Made by a program: the position numbers and the translations under genes. A model generated the notes under the pieces. It searched no databases. It worked only from the letters and a program-made list of their open reading frames with translations, and was not told the origin of the DNA. 40,217 nucleotides of DNA, taken from assembly GCF_013415425.1 (NCBI RefSeq), contig NZ_JACBYC010000099.1, positions 1-40,217 on the forward strand. Reading direction: 5' to 3'. Below are positions 23,111 through 31,452 of this stretch, one piece after another. The DNA comes from Gemella sp. GH3. Its GTDB lineage: Bacteria > Bacillota > Bacilli > Staphylococcales > Gemellaceae. Within the stretch, counting starts at the first letter, position 1, and each line of letters opens with the position of its first letter.

Positions 23111-24883
23111 CTATGCTACTGATGTTTTAGGTAATATTTTCCTATTGCCTTTACGATTTACATCATTTTTTAGAGTATTAATTTTTAGATTTTCATATGA
23201 ACTGTTTTCAAAACTGAATACATCTTCTTTATTTTTGCTTGATTCATTTATGTCTGCTTTGTTACTTTCAATATTATTTTTCAATGAATTATTCATCTTG
23301 AACAACTTGTTATCTTCAAACAATTTTGCAAAATCTAATAATACTTTGTCCATTCCCCAAGCAGCATTTAGCATAACTCCTAAATATAAGTTATCATTAG
23401 TTACATATACAGGAAGAGTAATTGCTGGTTCTCCTGTTAAATTAGCTACTTGTGTAAATGGTGTTCTTTTCAACATAGGTTCCCATTGTTTTAATAATAA
23501 CGATAGTCTTTCCTCTTCAGAAAGATTTTCTATATTTAACATATTTATTCTATCAGCGCTATCTATATAATCATCTGTTATTAAAGGTGCCGTTTGAGCA
23601 GTAGTAGGTGTTAAAAATATAGAATATTTCTTATGGAATTTCTCCATAGTTAGTTTATATTGCTCAACATTAGACCATACCACATTAGCCATTTCTCTTA
23701 ATTTAGATTTACTTAAATCTCTATTAGTAACATACAGCGCCCACACTAAAGGATCAACATTATGTTTTGTTAAATTTTTACTAGCCAATGCCTTCTCCAA
23801 ATTCCCTACAAGTCCGCCATTAAAAATAGATAAAACAGTATAATCTTGCATTATTAATCTACCCTCAATAGGATTATCTACTTCTTCTACATCAAAACCT
23901 TTCTCTTTCAGAAATTCTACAGTATTTAAAACAGCTTTTTTTGCATCTAAACTAACTTCTGTTCCCATTGGAGATTTTAAAGTATATCCTATTTTTAATT
24001 TTTTTATATCCTTTATTTCCTCTAAATTATAACCTGGTTTTTTCAATGATTCTAATAATGCAATAGTATCAGAAACATCTTTCGTTATAGGAAAATGTGA
24101 TACAATTGATTTTGAATCTTTTTTGTTATTATCTGTTAATCCTCTACTAGTTTTTAAACCTATAAGACCATTCCAAGCTGCTGGTATCCGAATTGATCCC
24201 CCTGCATCACTAGCGCTGGCTATAGGTGTCATACCTACAGCAATACTTACAGCAGATCCTCCAGAAGACCCACCAGCATTATAGTCTTTATTATGAGCAT
24301 TTTTAGCAACTCCATATAGCTCTGAGTCTGTAATATTTCGCAGTGCCAATTCTGGATAATTTGTTTGACCTAAAATTATAAATCCTAATTGTTTAAATTT
24401 TTTGGCATAAGTTCCATCAGTTTTTGATAACGGCTTCCCTTTATTTATAATTAGTCCATTAGTATTTTCGCCTCCTGAAACTGTATGACCAATTCCTTTT
24501 AATAATAAAGGAACACCTAAAAATTTCTGTCCTGTATCTTCTAGAGCATCAGCTTCTTCTAATGCTAGTTCTTTTCTAGTGATAATTACCGCATGGTAAT
24601 CTTTATTTTCTTCTATTATTTCATAAGCTAATTCTACTAACTCTCTACTCGTAACTTGTTTTTCCCTAACTAATTCTGCTAATTCCAAAGCTGTTTTAGT
24701 TTTATATTCTTCTTTAGTTAACTTCTTTACAGAAGATGTGGCTCCATTATTTTCAAAGTTTATTATATTTTTTTCATTATTGATGTTTGTAACATTTTTT
24801 TCATCTATATTATTAGCCAAAGTAACTGTACTAATATTAAACATTACCATTAAAGTAACTATAATTTTAAATTTATTTTTCAT
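23111..24883 (-). CDS. Secreted amidase-signature hydrolase with degenerate LPKTS end
   Basis: Amidase-signature enzyme of 590 residues. A signal peptide (Lys-rich start, hydrophobic core about 6-22, cleavage near LAN) indicates export. The catalytic triad is visible: Lys129 (LLLKGIG), cis-Ser206 (GGSSGGS) and nucleophile Ser230 (DAGGSIRIP). Residues about 515-580 form a polar, Asn/Ser/Lys-rich linker of the kind that spans the cell wall. The protein then ends ILPKTSVA and stops: an LPKTS motif without membrane helix or positive tail. The family acts on amides, including peptide and nylon-oligomer-type substrates; the true substrate is unknown. The gene has its own promoter and terminator. 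Confidence 0.9.
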   Translation of the reverse strand: MKNKFKIIVTLMVMFNISTVTLANNIDEKNVTNINNEKNIINFENNGATSSVKKLTKEEYKTKTALELAELVREKQVTSRELVELAYEIIEENKDYHAVIITRKELALEEADALEDTGQKFLGVPLLLKGIGHTVSGGENTNGLIINKGKPLSKTDGTYAKKFKQLGFIILGQTNYPELALRNITDSELYGVAKNAHNKDYNAGGSSGGSAVSIAVGMTPIASASDAGGSIRIPAAWNGLIGLKTSRGLTDNNKKDSKSIVSHFPITKDVSDTIALLESLKKPGYNLEEIKDIKKLKIGYTLKSPMGTEVSLDAKKAVLNTVEFLKEKGFDVEEVDNPIEGRLIMQDYTVLSIFNGGLVGNLEKALASKNLTKHNVDPLVWALYVTNRDLSKSKLREMANVVWSNVEQYKLTMEKFHKKYSIFLTPTTAQTAPLITDDYIDSADRINMLNIENLSEEERLSLLLKQWEPMLKRTPFTQVANLTGEPAITLPVYVTNDNLYLGVMLNAAWGMDKVLLDFAKLFEDNKLFKMNNSLKNNIESNKADINESSKNKEDVFSFENSSYENLKINTLKNDVNRKGNRKILPKTSVA

Positions 24884-24935
24884 TTTTCTTTGATTCTCCC
24901 TCGTTAACCTAAATTAAAACTCTAATAAATACTTA

Positions 24936-24972
24936 TATAATCTATACAGTTATAGATTATACCATAACTGTA
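24936..24972 (-). promoter_or_regulatory. Amidase promoter within two interleaved palindromes
   Basis: Minus strand extended -10 TGGTATAAT (24956-24964) with no clear -35. Palindrome 1: TATAATCTATA (24936-24946) with 24951-24961, 4-base spacer. Palindrome 2: TACAGTTAT (24945-24953) with 24964-24972, 10-base spacer. Both are perfect. They cover the -10 box, which suggests repressor control; regulator unknown. Confidence 0.5.
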
Positions 24973-25062
24973 AAATTTATTGATATATTTTGATTGAAAC
25001 GTTTTTATAATAAATTATTACTGCATACATTTTTTAATTTTAAATCTTGTATAGTATTTTAC

Positions 25063-25091
25063 TTATCATTAATTATATTTAATGGTATAAT
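25063..25091 (+). promoter_or_regulatory. Promoter of gnd-zwf
   Basis: TTATCA (25063-25068), 17 bases, TATAAT (25086-25091), 31 bases before the start codon. Confidence 0.6.
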
Positions 25092-25122
25092 TTAATATAT
25101 ATTTGAATTTTAGGAGGATTAT

Positions 25123-26538
25123 ATGACAAAAAATCATATAGCTATTATAGGTTTGTCTGTTATGGGAAGCAATCTTGCGTTGAATATGGCAGACAATAAT
25201 TATAAAGTAGCTGTTTACAATCGTACAACATCTGTAATGGAAGAAATGATTAAAAATTCCCCTCATGAAAATATTGAAGGTAAAACTACTATAAAAGAAT
25301 TAGTAGACAGTCTTGTAAAACCTAGAAAATTTGTAATAATGGTTAAAGCAGGCGCTCCAGTTGATGCAGTAATTGAACAATTACTAGAGTATGTTCAACC
25401 TGGAGATATTATTATAGATGGTGGAAATTCATTTTTCAAAGATACTCAAAGAAGATACGACTATCTATTAGAAAAAAATATTCACTTCTTTGGTGTAGGT
25501 ATTTCAGGTGGAGAAGAAGGGGCACGTAGAGGGCCTGCAATTATGCCTGGAGGAAATGAAGAAGCATACAAAGAAATACAACCTATTTTAGAAGATATTT
25601 CTGCAAAAGTTAACAATATACCTTGTTGTAGCTACACTTCTACTGGAGGTGCAGGACACTACGTGAAAATGGTTCATAATGGTATAGAGTATGGAGATAT
25701 GCAACTTATTTCAGAAGCATATACTATTTTAAAACATTTGGGTAATTTCTCTAACGAAGAGTTACAAAATATTTTTGAAAAGTGGAATAGCGAAGAATTA
25801 GAATCTTACTTAATAGAAATTACTGCTAACATTTTCAAAGTAAAAGCCCCTGATGCTACAGGTTATTTAATCGATAAAATTTTAGACAAATCTGGACAAA
25901 AAGGAACAGGAAAATGGACTACCGAACAAGCGGTAGATTTAGGAATAGATATATCTGTTATATCTAGTGCATTGAATGCAAGATATATGTCTAGCTTCAA
26001 GGAAGAAAGAATAAAAGCTGAAAAAGAATTTGGTCGTGAACCTTATGAATTATTTGCAGATAGAGAACAACTTATAAAACAAGTAAAAGAAAGTCTATTT
26101 ACTGCTAAATTAATTGCATATGCTCAAGGATTCAAATTATTACAAGCTGCTGAGAAAGAATATAATTGGTCTTTTGACTATGCACAAATAGCAAAAATTT
26201 TCCGTGGAGGTTGCATTATACAAGCTAAATTACTACAAAATATAATTGAAGCATATAATAACAATCCTACGTTAGAAAATCTTATTTTTGATCCATTTTT
26301 CAAAGAAACTATACTTAAAAATCAACAAAGTCTAAGAGATACTGTTACTCTTGCTATTAAAAACAAAGTACCTGTTCCATCTCTTACTAATGCTATAACA
26401 TATCTAGATGTTTATACTACAGCTAATAGTGGTGCAAATCTTATACAAGCTCAAAGAGATTACTTCGGAGCTCACACATTTGAAAGAACAGACAAAAGTG
26501 GAAAATTCCACTATGACTGGGTTGGAAACAATGAATAG
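25123..26538 (+). CDS. gnd: 6-phosphogluconate dehydrogenase, decarboxylating
   Basis: Oxidises 6-phosphogluconate to ribulose-5-phosphate and CO2 with NADP. The 471-residue product has the cofactor loop GLSVMGSNLALN (10-21) with Asn-Arg-Thr (33-35) at the NADP phosphate site, the substrate block SGGEEGARRGPAIMPGG (about 128-144) and catalytic Lys182/Glu189 in VKMVHNGIEYGD. Length and C-terminus (AHTFERTDKSGKFHYDW) are complete. AGGAGG precedes the ATG. It overlaps zwf by 8 bases, so the two oxidative pentose phosphate steps are coupled. Confidence 0.97.
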   Translation: MTKNHIAIIGLSVMGSNLALNMADNNYKVAVYNRTTSVMEEMIKNSPHENIEGKTTIKELVDSLVKPRKFVIMVKAGAPVDAVIEQLLEYVQPGDIIIDGGNSFFKDTQRRYDYLLEKNIHFFGVGISGGEEGARRGPAIMPGGNEEAYKEIQPILEDISAKVNNIPCCSYTSTGGAGHYVKMVHNGIEYGDMQLISEAYTILKHLGNFSNEELQNIFEKWNSEELESYLIEITANIFKVKAPDATGYLIDKILDKSGQKGTGKWTTEQAVDLGIDISVISSALNARYMSSFKEERIKAEKEFGREPYELFADREQLIKQVKESLFTAKLIAYAQGFKLLQAAEKEYNWSFDYAQIAKIFRGGCIIQAKLLQNIIEAYNNNPTLENLIFDPFFKETILKNQQSLRDTVTLAIKNKVPVPSLTNAITYLDVYTTANSGANLIQAQRDYFGAHTFERTDKSGKFHYDWVGNNE

Positions 26539-27898
26539 TGCAATAACTATATTTGGAGGAAGCGGAGACCTTACATATCGTAAACTTTTACCCGCAATGT
26601 ACAATCTTCACGTGCTGGGACAACTAGATAATAACTTTAAAATTATTGGCTTAGGGCGTAGAAATTACACTACAGAAGATTATATAGAAATAACCAGAGA
26701 ATGGATGAAAGACTACTCTCGAAAAAAATATGAAGAGCAAACTTTCAACGAATTTGCTAAACGTATAATATATTTTAAAATAGACATTTCACTAGAAAGT
26801 GAATATAGTAGACTTCAAGATTTTTATATAGAAAATAATATTAAAAAACATATATACTATTACGCAGTAGCTCCATCAATGTTTCTAGAAATTACAAATG
26901 GATTAAAAAAATATTGTAGCGACAACGATGCAAAAGTAATCATCGAAAAACCATTCGGAGAAAATTTAGAAAATGCTACAGAATTAAACAGTAAACTAGC
27001 AGAATTTTTTGGACAGGATGAAATTTATCATATAGATCATTATTTGGGTAAAGAAATGATTCAAAATATTTTATCTGTTAGATTAAATAATGCTATTTTT
27101 AAAGGGATTTGGAATAAAGATTTTATAGATAGTGTCCAAATAACAGCAGCAGAAAGTGTTGGAGTAGAGACTCGTGCTGGTTATTACGATAAAAGTGGTG
27201 CTATGAAAGATATGGTGCAAAATCATCTACTACAAGTTTTGTCTATTGTAGCGATGGAAGAACCAAAAGGAAAAACAATGGAAAAAGAACAATTGGCTCT
27301 CCTAAAATCTCTAAAAAAAGTAGAAAATGTTGATGATAATTTGGTTATGGGACAATATGTTGGATATTTAGATGAACCTAACATAGATTCACAATCAAAA
27401 ACTGAAACTTATGTAGCTATGAAAATAGAAATAGACAACGAACGTTGGCAAGGTGTTCCCTTCTTTATAAGAACTGGAAAAAAACTTGCAACACGTGAAA
27501 GTCAAATTATTGTGAAGTTCAAATCTAAAAATAATGCACCTGCAAATCTATTAATAATCAAAATTCAACCATCTGAAGGAATATTCCTAAAATTCAACGC
27601 AAAAAAACCAGGAACAGATAATGATATTCAAGAAGTTTCTATGGATTTTTGTCAGAGCTGTATTTTAGAAAATAGAATGAATACTCCTGAAGCATACGAA
27701 AGATTACTGAGAGCTTGTTTTATAGGTGATAGAATCCTATTTTCAAAATGGGATCAAATTGTTGCTTCTTGGAATTATATTGATAATTTATTAAACAAAT
27801 ATAAAGAATCGTCTTCTAAGCTTTACACTTATGAGCAAGGAAGTATGGGACCAAAAGAAGCTAATAGACTTACAGATTGGATTTTAGATTTAGAATAA
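26531..27898 (+). CDS. zwf: Glucose-6-phosphate 1-dehydrogenase
   Basis: First step of the oxidative pentose phosphate pathway, glucose-6-phosphate to 6-phosphogluconolactone. From ATG 26531 the product is 455 residues, somewhat shorter than the usual 480-500. Seen: GGSGDLTYRKLLPA (about 9-22), EKPFG (Lys140) and HIDHYLGKE (about 167-175, catalytic His170; the usual first residue is Arg). The frame is open back to 26408, but that part lies inside gnd and does not look like Zwf. ATG 26513 is another possible start. The ribosome site (GTTGGAAA) is weak, so translation coupling with gnd is likely. No gene for the lactonase is present here. Confidence 0.93.
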   Translation: MNSAITIFGGSGDLTYRKLLPAMYNLHVLGQLDNNFKIIGLGRRNYTTEDYIEITREWMKDYSRKKYEEQTFNEFAKRIIYFKIDISLESEYSRLQDFYIENNIKKHIYYYAVAPSMFLEITNGLKKYCSDNDAKVIIEKPFGENLENATELNSKLAEFFGQDEIYHIDHYLGKEMIQNILSVRLNNAIFKGIWNKDFIDSVQITAAESVGVETRAGYYDKSGAMKDMVQNHLLQVLSIVAMEEPKGKTMEKEQLALLKSLKKVENVDDNLVMGQYVGYLDEPNIDSQSKTETYVAMKIEIDNERWQGVPFFIRTGKKLATRESQIIVKFKSKNNAPANLLIIKIQPSEGIFLKFNAKKPGTDNDIQEVSMDFCQSCILENRMNTPEAYERLLRACFIGDRILFSKWDQIVASWNYIDNLLNKYKESSSKLYTYEQGSMGPKEANRLTDWILDLE

Positions 27899-27933
27899 AA
27901 AGATGTTTGAAGCTTAGCTTCAAACATCTTTTT
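27897..27933. terminator. Bidirectional terminator between zwf and the YjgR-like gene
   Basis: Perfect 17-bp stem, arm 27897-27913 (AAAAAGATGTTTGAAGC) with 27917-27933, TTA loop, placed between convergent genes. Confidence 0.9.
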
Positions 27934-29386
27934 ATTTTTTCTTCAATATCCCGAATAATCCACGAACTATTTCTTTACCTATGGTATTAATTAGTGTATT
28001 AGCTGTTTTTTCAAATTGTGATTTTCTAGGTCGTCCCGGGTTAGATGCTGTTTTAGGTGTTTTATTTATGTCTTTTTCTACCTTTTTCTCTTCAACCGTA
28101 TTATTATTAAATTCTACTTTATTAAGTAATATTTCATAAGCTGACTCTCTATCTATTGAATTACGATATTTTTCATCATAAGGTGAATTGCTTATAAGAT
28201 TTTTATATTCATCTTCTTGTAGTGTACCCATATAAGATTCTGGAGGTCTTATATATGCTTTTTCGACAATTTCTGGTTGTCCATCTTCATTCAAACAAGA
28301 CACTAATGCTTCCCCTACTTTTAACTCTGTTAATACAGAGTTAGTATCGAATTTAGGATTAGCTCTAAATGTAGAACTTGCCAATTTGACTGCTTTTATC
28401 TCTTTTGGAGTGTAAGCCCTTAGTGCATGTTGTATTCTATTACCTAATTGTCCTAAAATATTCTCTGGGATATCTACTGGATTCTGTGTAACAAAATAAA
28501 TTCCTACTCCTTTGGATCTTATTAATCTAACTACTTGTTCAACTTTTTCTACAAAAGCTTTAGGTGCATCATTAAATAATAAGTGTGCTTCGTCAAAGAA
28601 AAATACCATTTTAGGTTTTTCTAAATCCCCAACTTCTGGTAATGTTTCAAATAATTCTGATAAAAACCATAATAAAAATGTCGAATATAACTTAGGAGAG
28701 TTAAACAATTTTTGTGTCATAAGAATATTAATATATCCTTCACCTTCATTAGTAGTTTGAATAAAATCACTCAATTCTAAAGATGGTTCACCAAAAAATT
28801 TATCTCCACCCTGATCCTCTAGTATTAATAGATTTCTCTGTATTGCTCCTATAGATTGCTTAGTAATATTTCCATACTTTTGACTATATTCTGAACTATT
28901 TTCTGAAATATGTTGTAATAAAGATTTTAAATCTTTTAAATCAATTAATAATAATCCTTTATCATCAGCTATACGAAACGCTATATTTAAAATTCCTGTT
29001 TGTGTCTCATTAAGTTCTAATAATCTTGATAAAAGCATTGATCCCATTTCTGAAATAGTTGCCCTTACTGGATGTCCATTCGTTCCAAAAACATCCCACA
29101 GTCTCACTGGATATTCTTGATTTATATAATCATTAAGCTCTAAGCTAGACACTCTTTCTGCGACCTTACCTTCTAATACTCCGGCTTTACTTAAAGTAGC
29201 TAAATCTCCTTTAATATCTGCCAAGAATACTGGAACTCCAGCTTTACTAAGTTGTTCTGTTAAAACTTTTAATGTTATAGTTTTTCCCGTACCCGTAGCC
29301 CCTGCTATTATTCCATGACGATTAATTTTATTAAGATACATCACTATATCTTTATGTTCTGTTTTTGCAATCTTTATTGTTGTCAT
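27932..29386 (-). CDS. HerA/YjgR-like ATPase (DUF853)
   Basis: A 484-residue P-loop ATPase of the FtsK/HerA group, DUF853 branch. Walker A GATGTGKT (29-36), then the family block VFLADIKGDLATL; Walker B VFFFDEAHLLF near 270 and a sensor-like VTQNPVDIP near 305; IPENILGQLGNRIQHALRAYTPKE is diagnostic. The C-terminal 70 residues are a charged linker and a PGRPRKSQFEK segment. HerA relatives pump or remodel DNA; no function is established for this branch. It stands alone, between a shared terminator and a divergent mtl promoter region; a -10 TATAAT lies at 29421-29426 on the minus strand. Confidence 0.88.
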   Translation of the reverse strand: MTTIKIAKTEHKDIVMYLNKINRHGIIAGATGTGKTITLKVLTEQLSKAGVPVFLADIKGDLATLSKAGVLEGKVAERVSSLELNDYINQEYPVRLWDVFGTNGHPVRATISEMGSMLLSRLLELNETQTGILNIAFRIADDKGLLLIDLKDLKSLLQHISENSSEYSQKYGNITKQSIGAIQRNLLILEDQGGDKFFGEPSLELSDFIQTTNEGEGYINILMTQKLFNSPKLYSTFLLWFLSELFETLPEVGDLEKPKMVFFFDEAHLLFNDAPKAFVEKVEQVVRLIRSKGVGIYFVTQNPVDIPENILGQLGNRIQHALRAYTPKEIKAVKLASSTFRANPKFDTNSVLTELKVGEALVSCLNEDGQPEIVEKAYIRPPESYMGTLQEDEYKNLISNSPYDEKYRNSIDRESAYEILLNKVEFNNNTVEEKKVEKDINKTPKTASNPGRPRKSQFEKTANTLINTIGKEIVRGLFGILKKK

Positions 29387-29478
29387 AAAATTACCTCTTA
29401 ATAATTTAAATTCTACACTTATTATACAAAAATAATTTAATTGTGCATAATAAAACTATTTATTTTTATAACATCTAT

Positions 29479-29500
29479 ATGGCAAAAATAATTTTGCCAT
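29479..29500 (+). promoter_or_regulatory. Palindrome upstream of mtlA, candidate MtlR operator
   Basis: Perfect 9-bp arms ATGGCAAAA (29479-29487) and 29492-29500 around a 4-base spacer. The centre lies about 55 bases upstream of the expected transcript start, the place where an activator such as MtlR binds. It has the shape of MtlR-type TTGGCA-containing sites but was not compared with a matrix. Confidence 0.5.
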
Positions 29501-29508
29501 CTTTGATA

Positions 29509-29537
29509 TTGTTATAAGTAATTTGAATTTGTATAAT
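29509..29537 (+). promoter_or_regulatory. Promoter of the mannitol operon
   Basis: TTGTTA (29509-29514), 17 bases, TATAAT (29532-29537), followed by an AAAAGGAG ribosome site and mtlA. Confidence 0.75.
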
Positions 29538-29577
29538 AAAATTATAATCAAATTAATAAATAAAAAGGAGAATACAA

Positions 29578-31326
29578 ATGAGTAACAAAAATACTAATAT
29601 TAAAGTTCTTATTCAAAAACTAGGGACATCTCTTTCTAGTATGGTAATGCCAAATATAGGTGCTTTTATAGCATGGGGACTGATAACGGCATTATTTATA
29701 CCTAAAGGTTTTTTCCCTAATGAAAATCTTGGTAAATTAGTTGATCCTATGATTAATTACCTATTACCACTATTAATAGCATATACTGCTGGATTTAATA
29801 TTCACGCTATGCGTGGTGGGGTAACCTCTGCAATAGCTACTATGGGGGTTATAATCGGTGCTGCTGGTACACCTATGTTTCTAGGAGCTATGATAATGGG
29901 ACCTATTGCTGCTATTTGTATGAAAAAATTTGACGAAGCAATTCAACCAAAAATTCCTACAGGTTTTGAAATGCTTATAAATAATTTTTCACTAGGTTTT
30001 ATGGGATTCTTCTTATCAATAGGTGGTTTTTATGGAATAGGTCCTGTCGTTAAGGCTATTACTTCTGCACTTGGTAAAGGAGCTGATATAATTATTAATG
30101 CAGGCTTATTACCATTAGCTAATATATTTATAGAACCTGGAAAAATATTATTCTTAAACAACGCAATTAATCACGGTATCTTAACACCACTAGCTACTAT
30201 TCAAGCACAGGATACTGGAAAATCTATGCTATATTTATTAGAAGCTAACCCAGGTGTTGGATTAGGTATTCTATTAGCATATATGGTATTTGGAAAAGGT
30301 AGTGCTAAATCTTCTGCTTACGGAGCGGGTATTATCCACTTCTTTGGAGGTATTCATGAAATATACTTCCCATATATACTTATGAAACCTTCTTTAATTA
30401 TAGCTGCAATAGCTGGAGGTGTAAGTGGTACTGCTACATTCCAACTTCTTGATGCTGGTCTTCGATCTACTGCATCTCCTGGTAGCATTATAGCAATATT
30501 TGCTCAAACAGCTCAAGACAGTTATTTTGCTGTAGCGGCAGGTGTTCTTGTATCTGCTTTAGTTACATTTATTGTCGCTAGTATTATTCTAAGAAATGAT
30601 AAGTCTTCTGACGGTAATATAGAAGAAGCTCAAAAACAAGTTCAAAATATGAAGTCAGAATCTAAAGGAAAAGAAATCGTTGTTGATAACTCTAATTCTA
30701 TAGACTACAAAGAAGTAGAAAAAATTATATTTGCTTGTGATGCTGGAATGGGAAGTAGTGCTATGGGAGCTTCTATTCTTCGTGAAAAAATAAATAAAGC
30801 AAAAATTGATTTACCTGTAACAAATATAGCTATTAGAAATCTAGAAGCTAATGAACGTGCAATTATAGTAACACAAAATGAACTTACTCCTAGAGCTCAA
30901 GGAATGAATAAAAAAGCTATTCATATTTCAGTTGATAATTTCTTAAGCTCACCTAAGTATGATCAAATAGTTAATGATTTGTTGAACAAAGAAAATAACA
31001 ACGAAGAAACTATAGAAAAAACAACTACTTTAAATAATGAAAAAATAGAAAATATAAAAGATATAGTTATTTTCGAAAATAATCATATTAATAAAAAAGA
31101 TATGGCACAAGCAGTTCTAAAATATAAATTATCTAAGGCTAATTTACAAATAAACATTAAAAATGTAAATTTAGAAGACATTGCTAATAACGATGATACT
31201 TTAGTAATTTTAGAAGATTCAATAGTACAAACAGCAAAACAAATAAATAATAATGTAAAATATTACCCAGTTAGTGATTTATTAGAAGAAGCTGAATATG
31301 ATAAATTGTTAAAAAAACTTAAATAA
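29578..31326 (+). CDS. mtlA: PTS mannitol-specific IICB component
   Basis: Membrane permease and phosphotransfer protein that brings in mannitol as mannitol-1-phosphate. The 582-residue product has the IIC domain (about 10-340) with PNIGAFIAWGLITALF, FLNNAINHGIL and GGIHEIYFPYILMKP, a linker, and a IIB domain (about 382-470) with phospho-Cys387 (FACDAGMGSSAMGA). A further 90 residues (about 494-582) align by eye with the IIB domain but lack the Cys, a degenerate second copy. The IIA partner is encoded separately by mtlF. First gene of the operon. Confidence 0.96.
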   Translation: MSNKNTNIKVLIQKLGTSLSSMVMPNIGAFIAWGLITALFIPKGFFPNENLGKLVDPMINYLLPLLIAYTAGFNIHAMRGGVTSAIATMGVIIGAAGTPMFLGAMIMGPIAAICMKKFDEAIQPKIPTGFEMLINNFSLGFMGFFLSIGGFYGIGPVVKAITSALGKGADIIINAGLLPLANIFIEPGKILFLNNAINHGILTPLATIQAQDTGKSMLYLLEANPGVGLGILLAYMVFGKGSAKSSAYGAGIIHFFGGIHEIYFPYILMKPSLIIAAIAGGVSGTATFQLLDAGLRSTASPGSIIAIFAQTAQDSYFAVAAGVLVSALVTFIVASIILRNDKSSDGNIEEAQKQVQNMKSESKGKEIVVDNSNSIDYKEVEKIIFACDAGMGSSAMGASILREKINKAKIDLPVTNIAIRNLEANERAIIVTQNELTPRAQGMNKKAIHISVDNFLSSPKYDQIVNDLLNKENNNEETIEKTTTLNNEKIENIKDIVIFENNHINKKDMAQAVLKYKLSKANLQINIKNVNLEDIANNDDTLVILEDSIVQTAKQINNNVKYYPVSDLLEEAEYDKLLKKLK

Positions 31327-31334
31327 ATGACATT

Positions 31335-31387
31335 ATAGGGTAGCAGCCAAATTAATAAAAATTTTCTTTGCTCCTATCCTATTTTTT
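31335..31387 (+). terminator. Intrinsic terminator between mtlA and mtlR
   Basis: Stem ATAGGGTAGCAGC (31335-31347) with 31370-31382, one mismatch and one G-T pair, 22-base loop, then a T-run. It would lower mtlR-mtlF-mtlD relative to mtlA. Confidence 0.6.
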
Positions 31388-31452
31388 GCTTTAAGTTAGA
31401 ATATTTTTACTAAAGTATGATAAAATTAAATAAAAACTAAAGGAGTATTAAC

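Noticed and set aside
23145-23570. Antisense frame inside the amidase gene
   Set aside because: Opposes a gene with clear catalytic motifs; no start signals and low-complexity product.
24994-25007. cre-like CcpA site near TTGAAACGTTTTTA
   Set aside because: Three mismatches to the usual cre core and no palindrome around it; too weak in AT-rich DNA.
26408-26530. Longer N-terminus of zwf starting inside gnd
   Set aside because: The extra residues overlap coding sequence of gnd in another frame and do not resemble Zwf.
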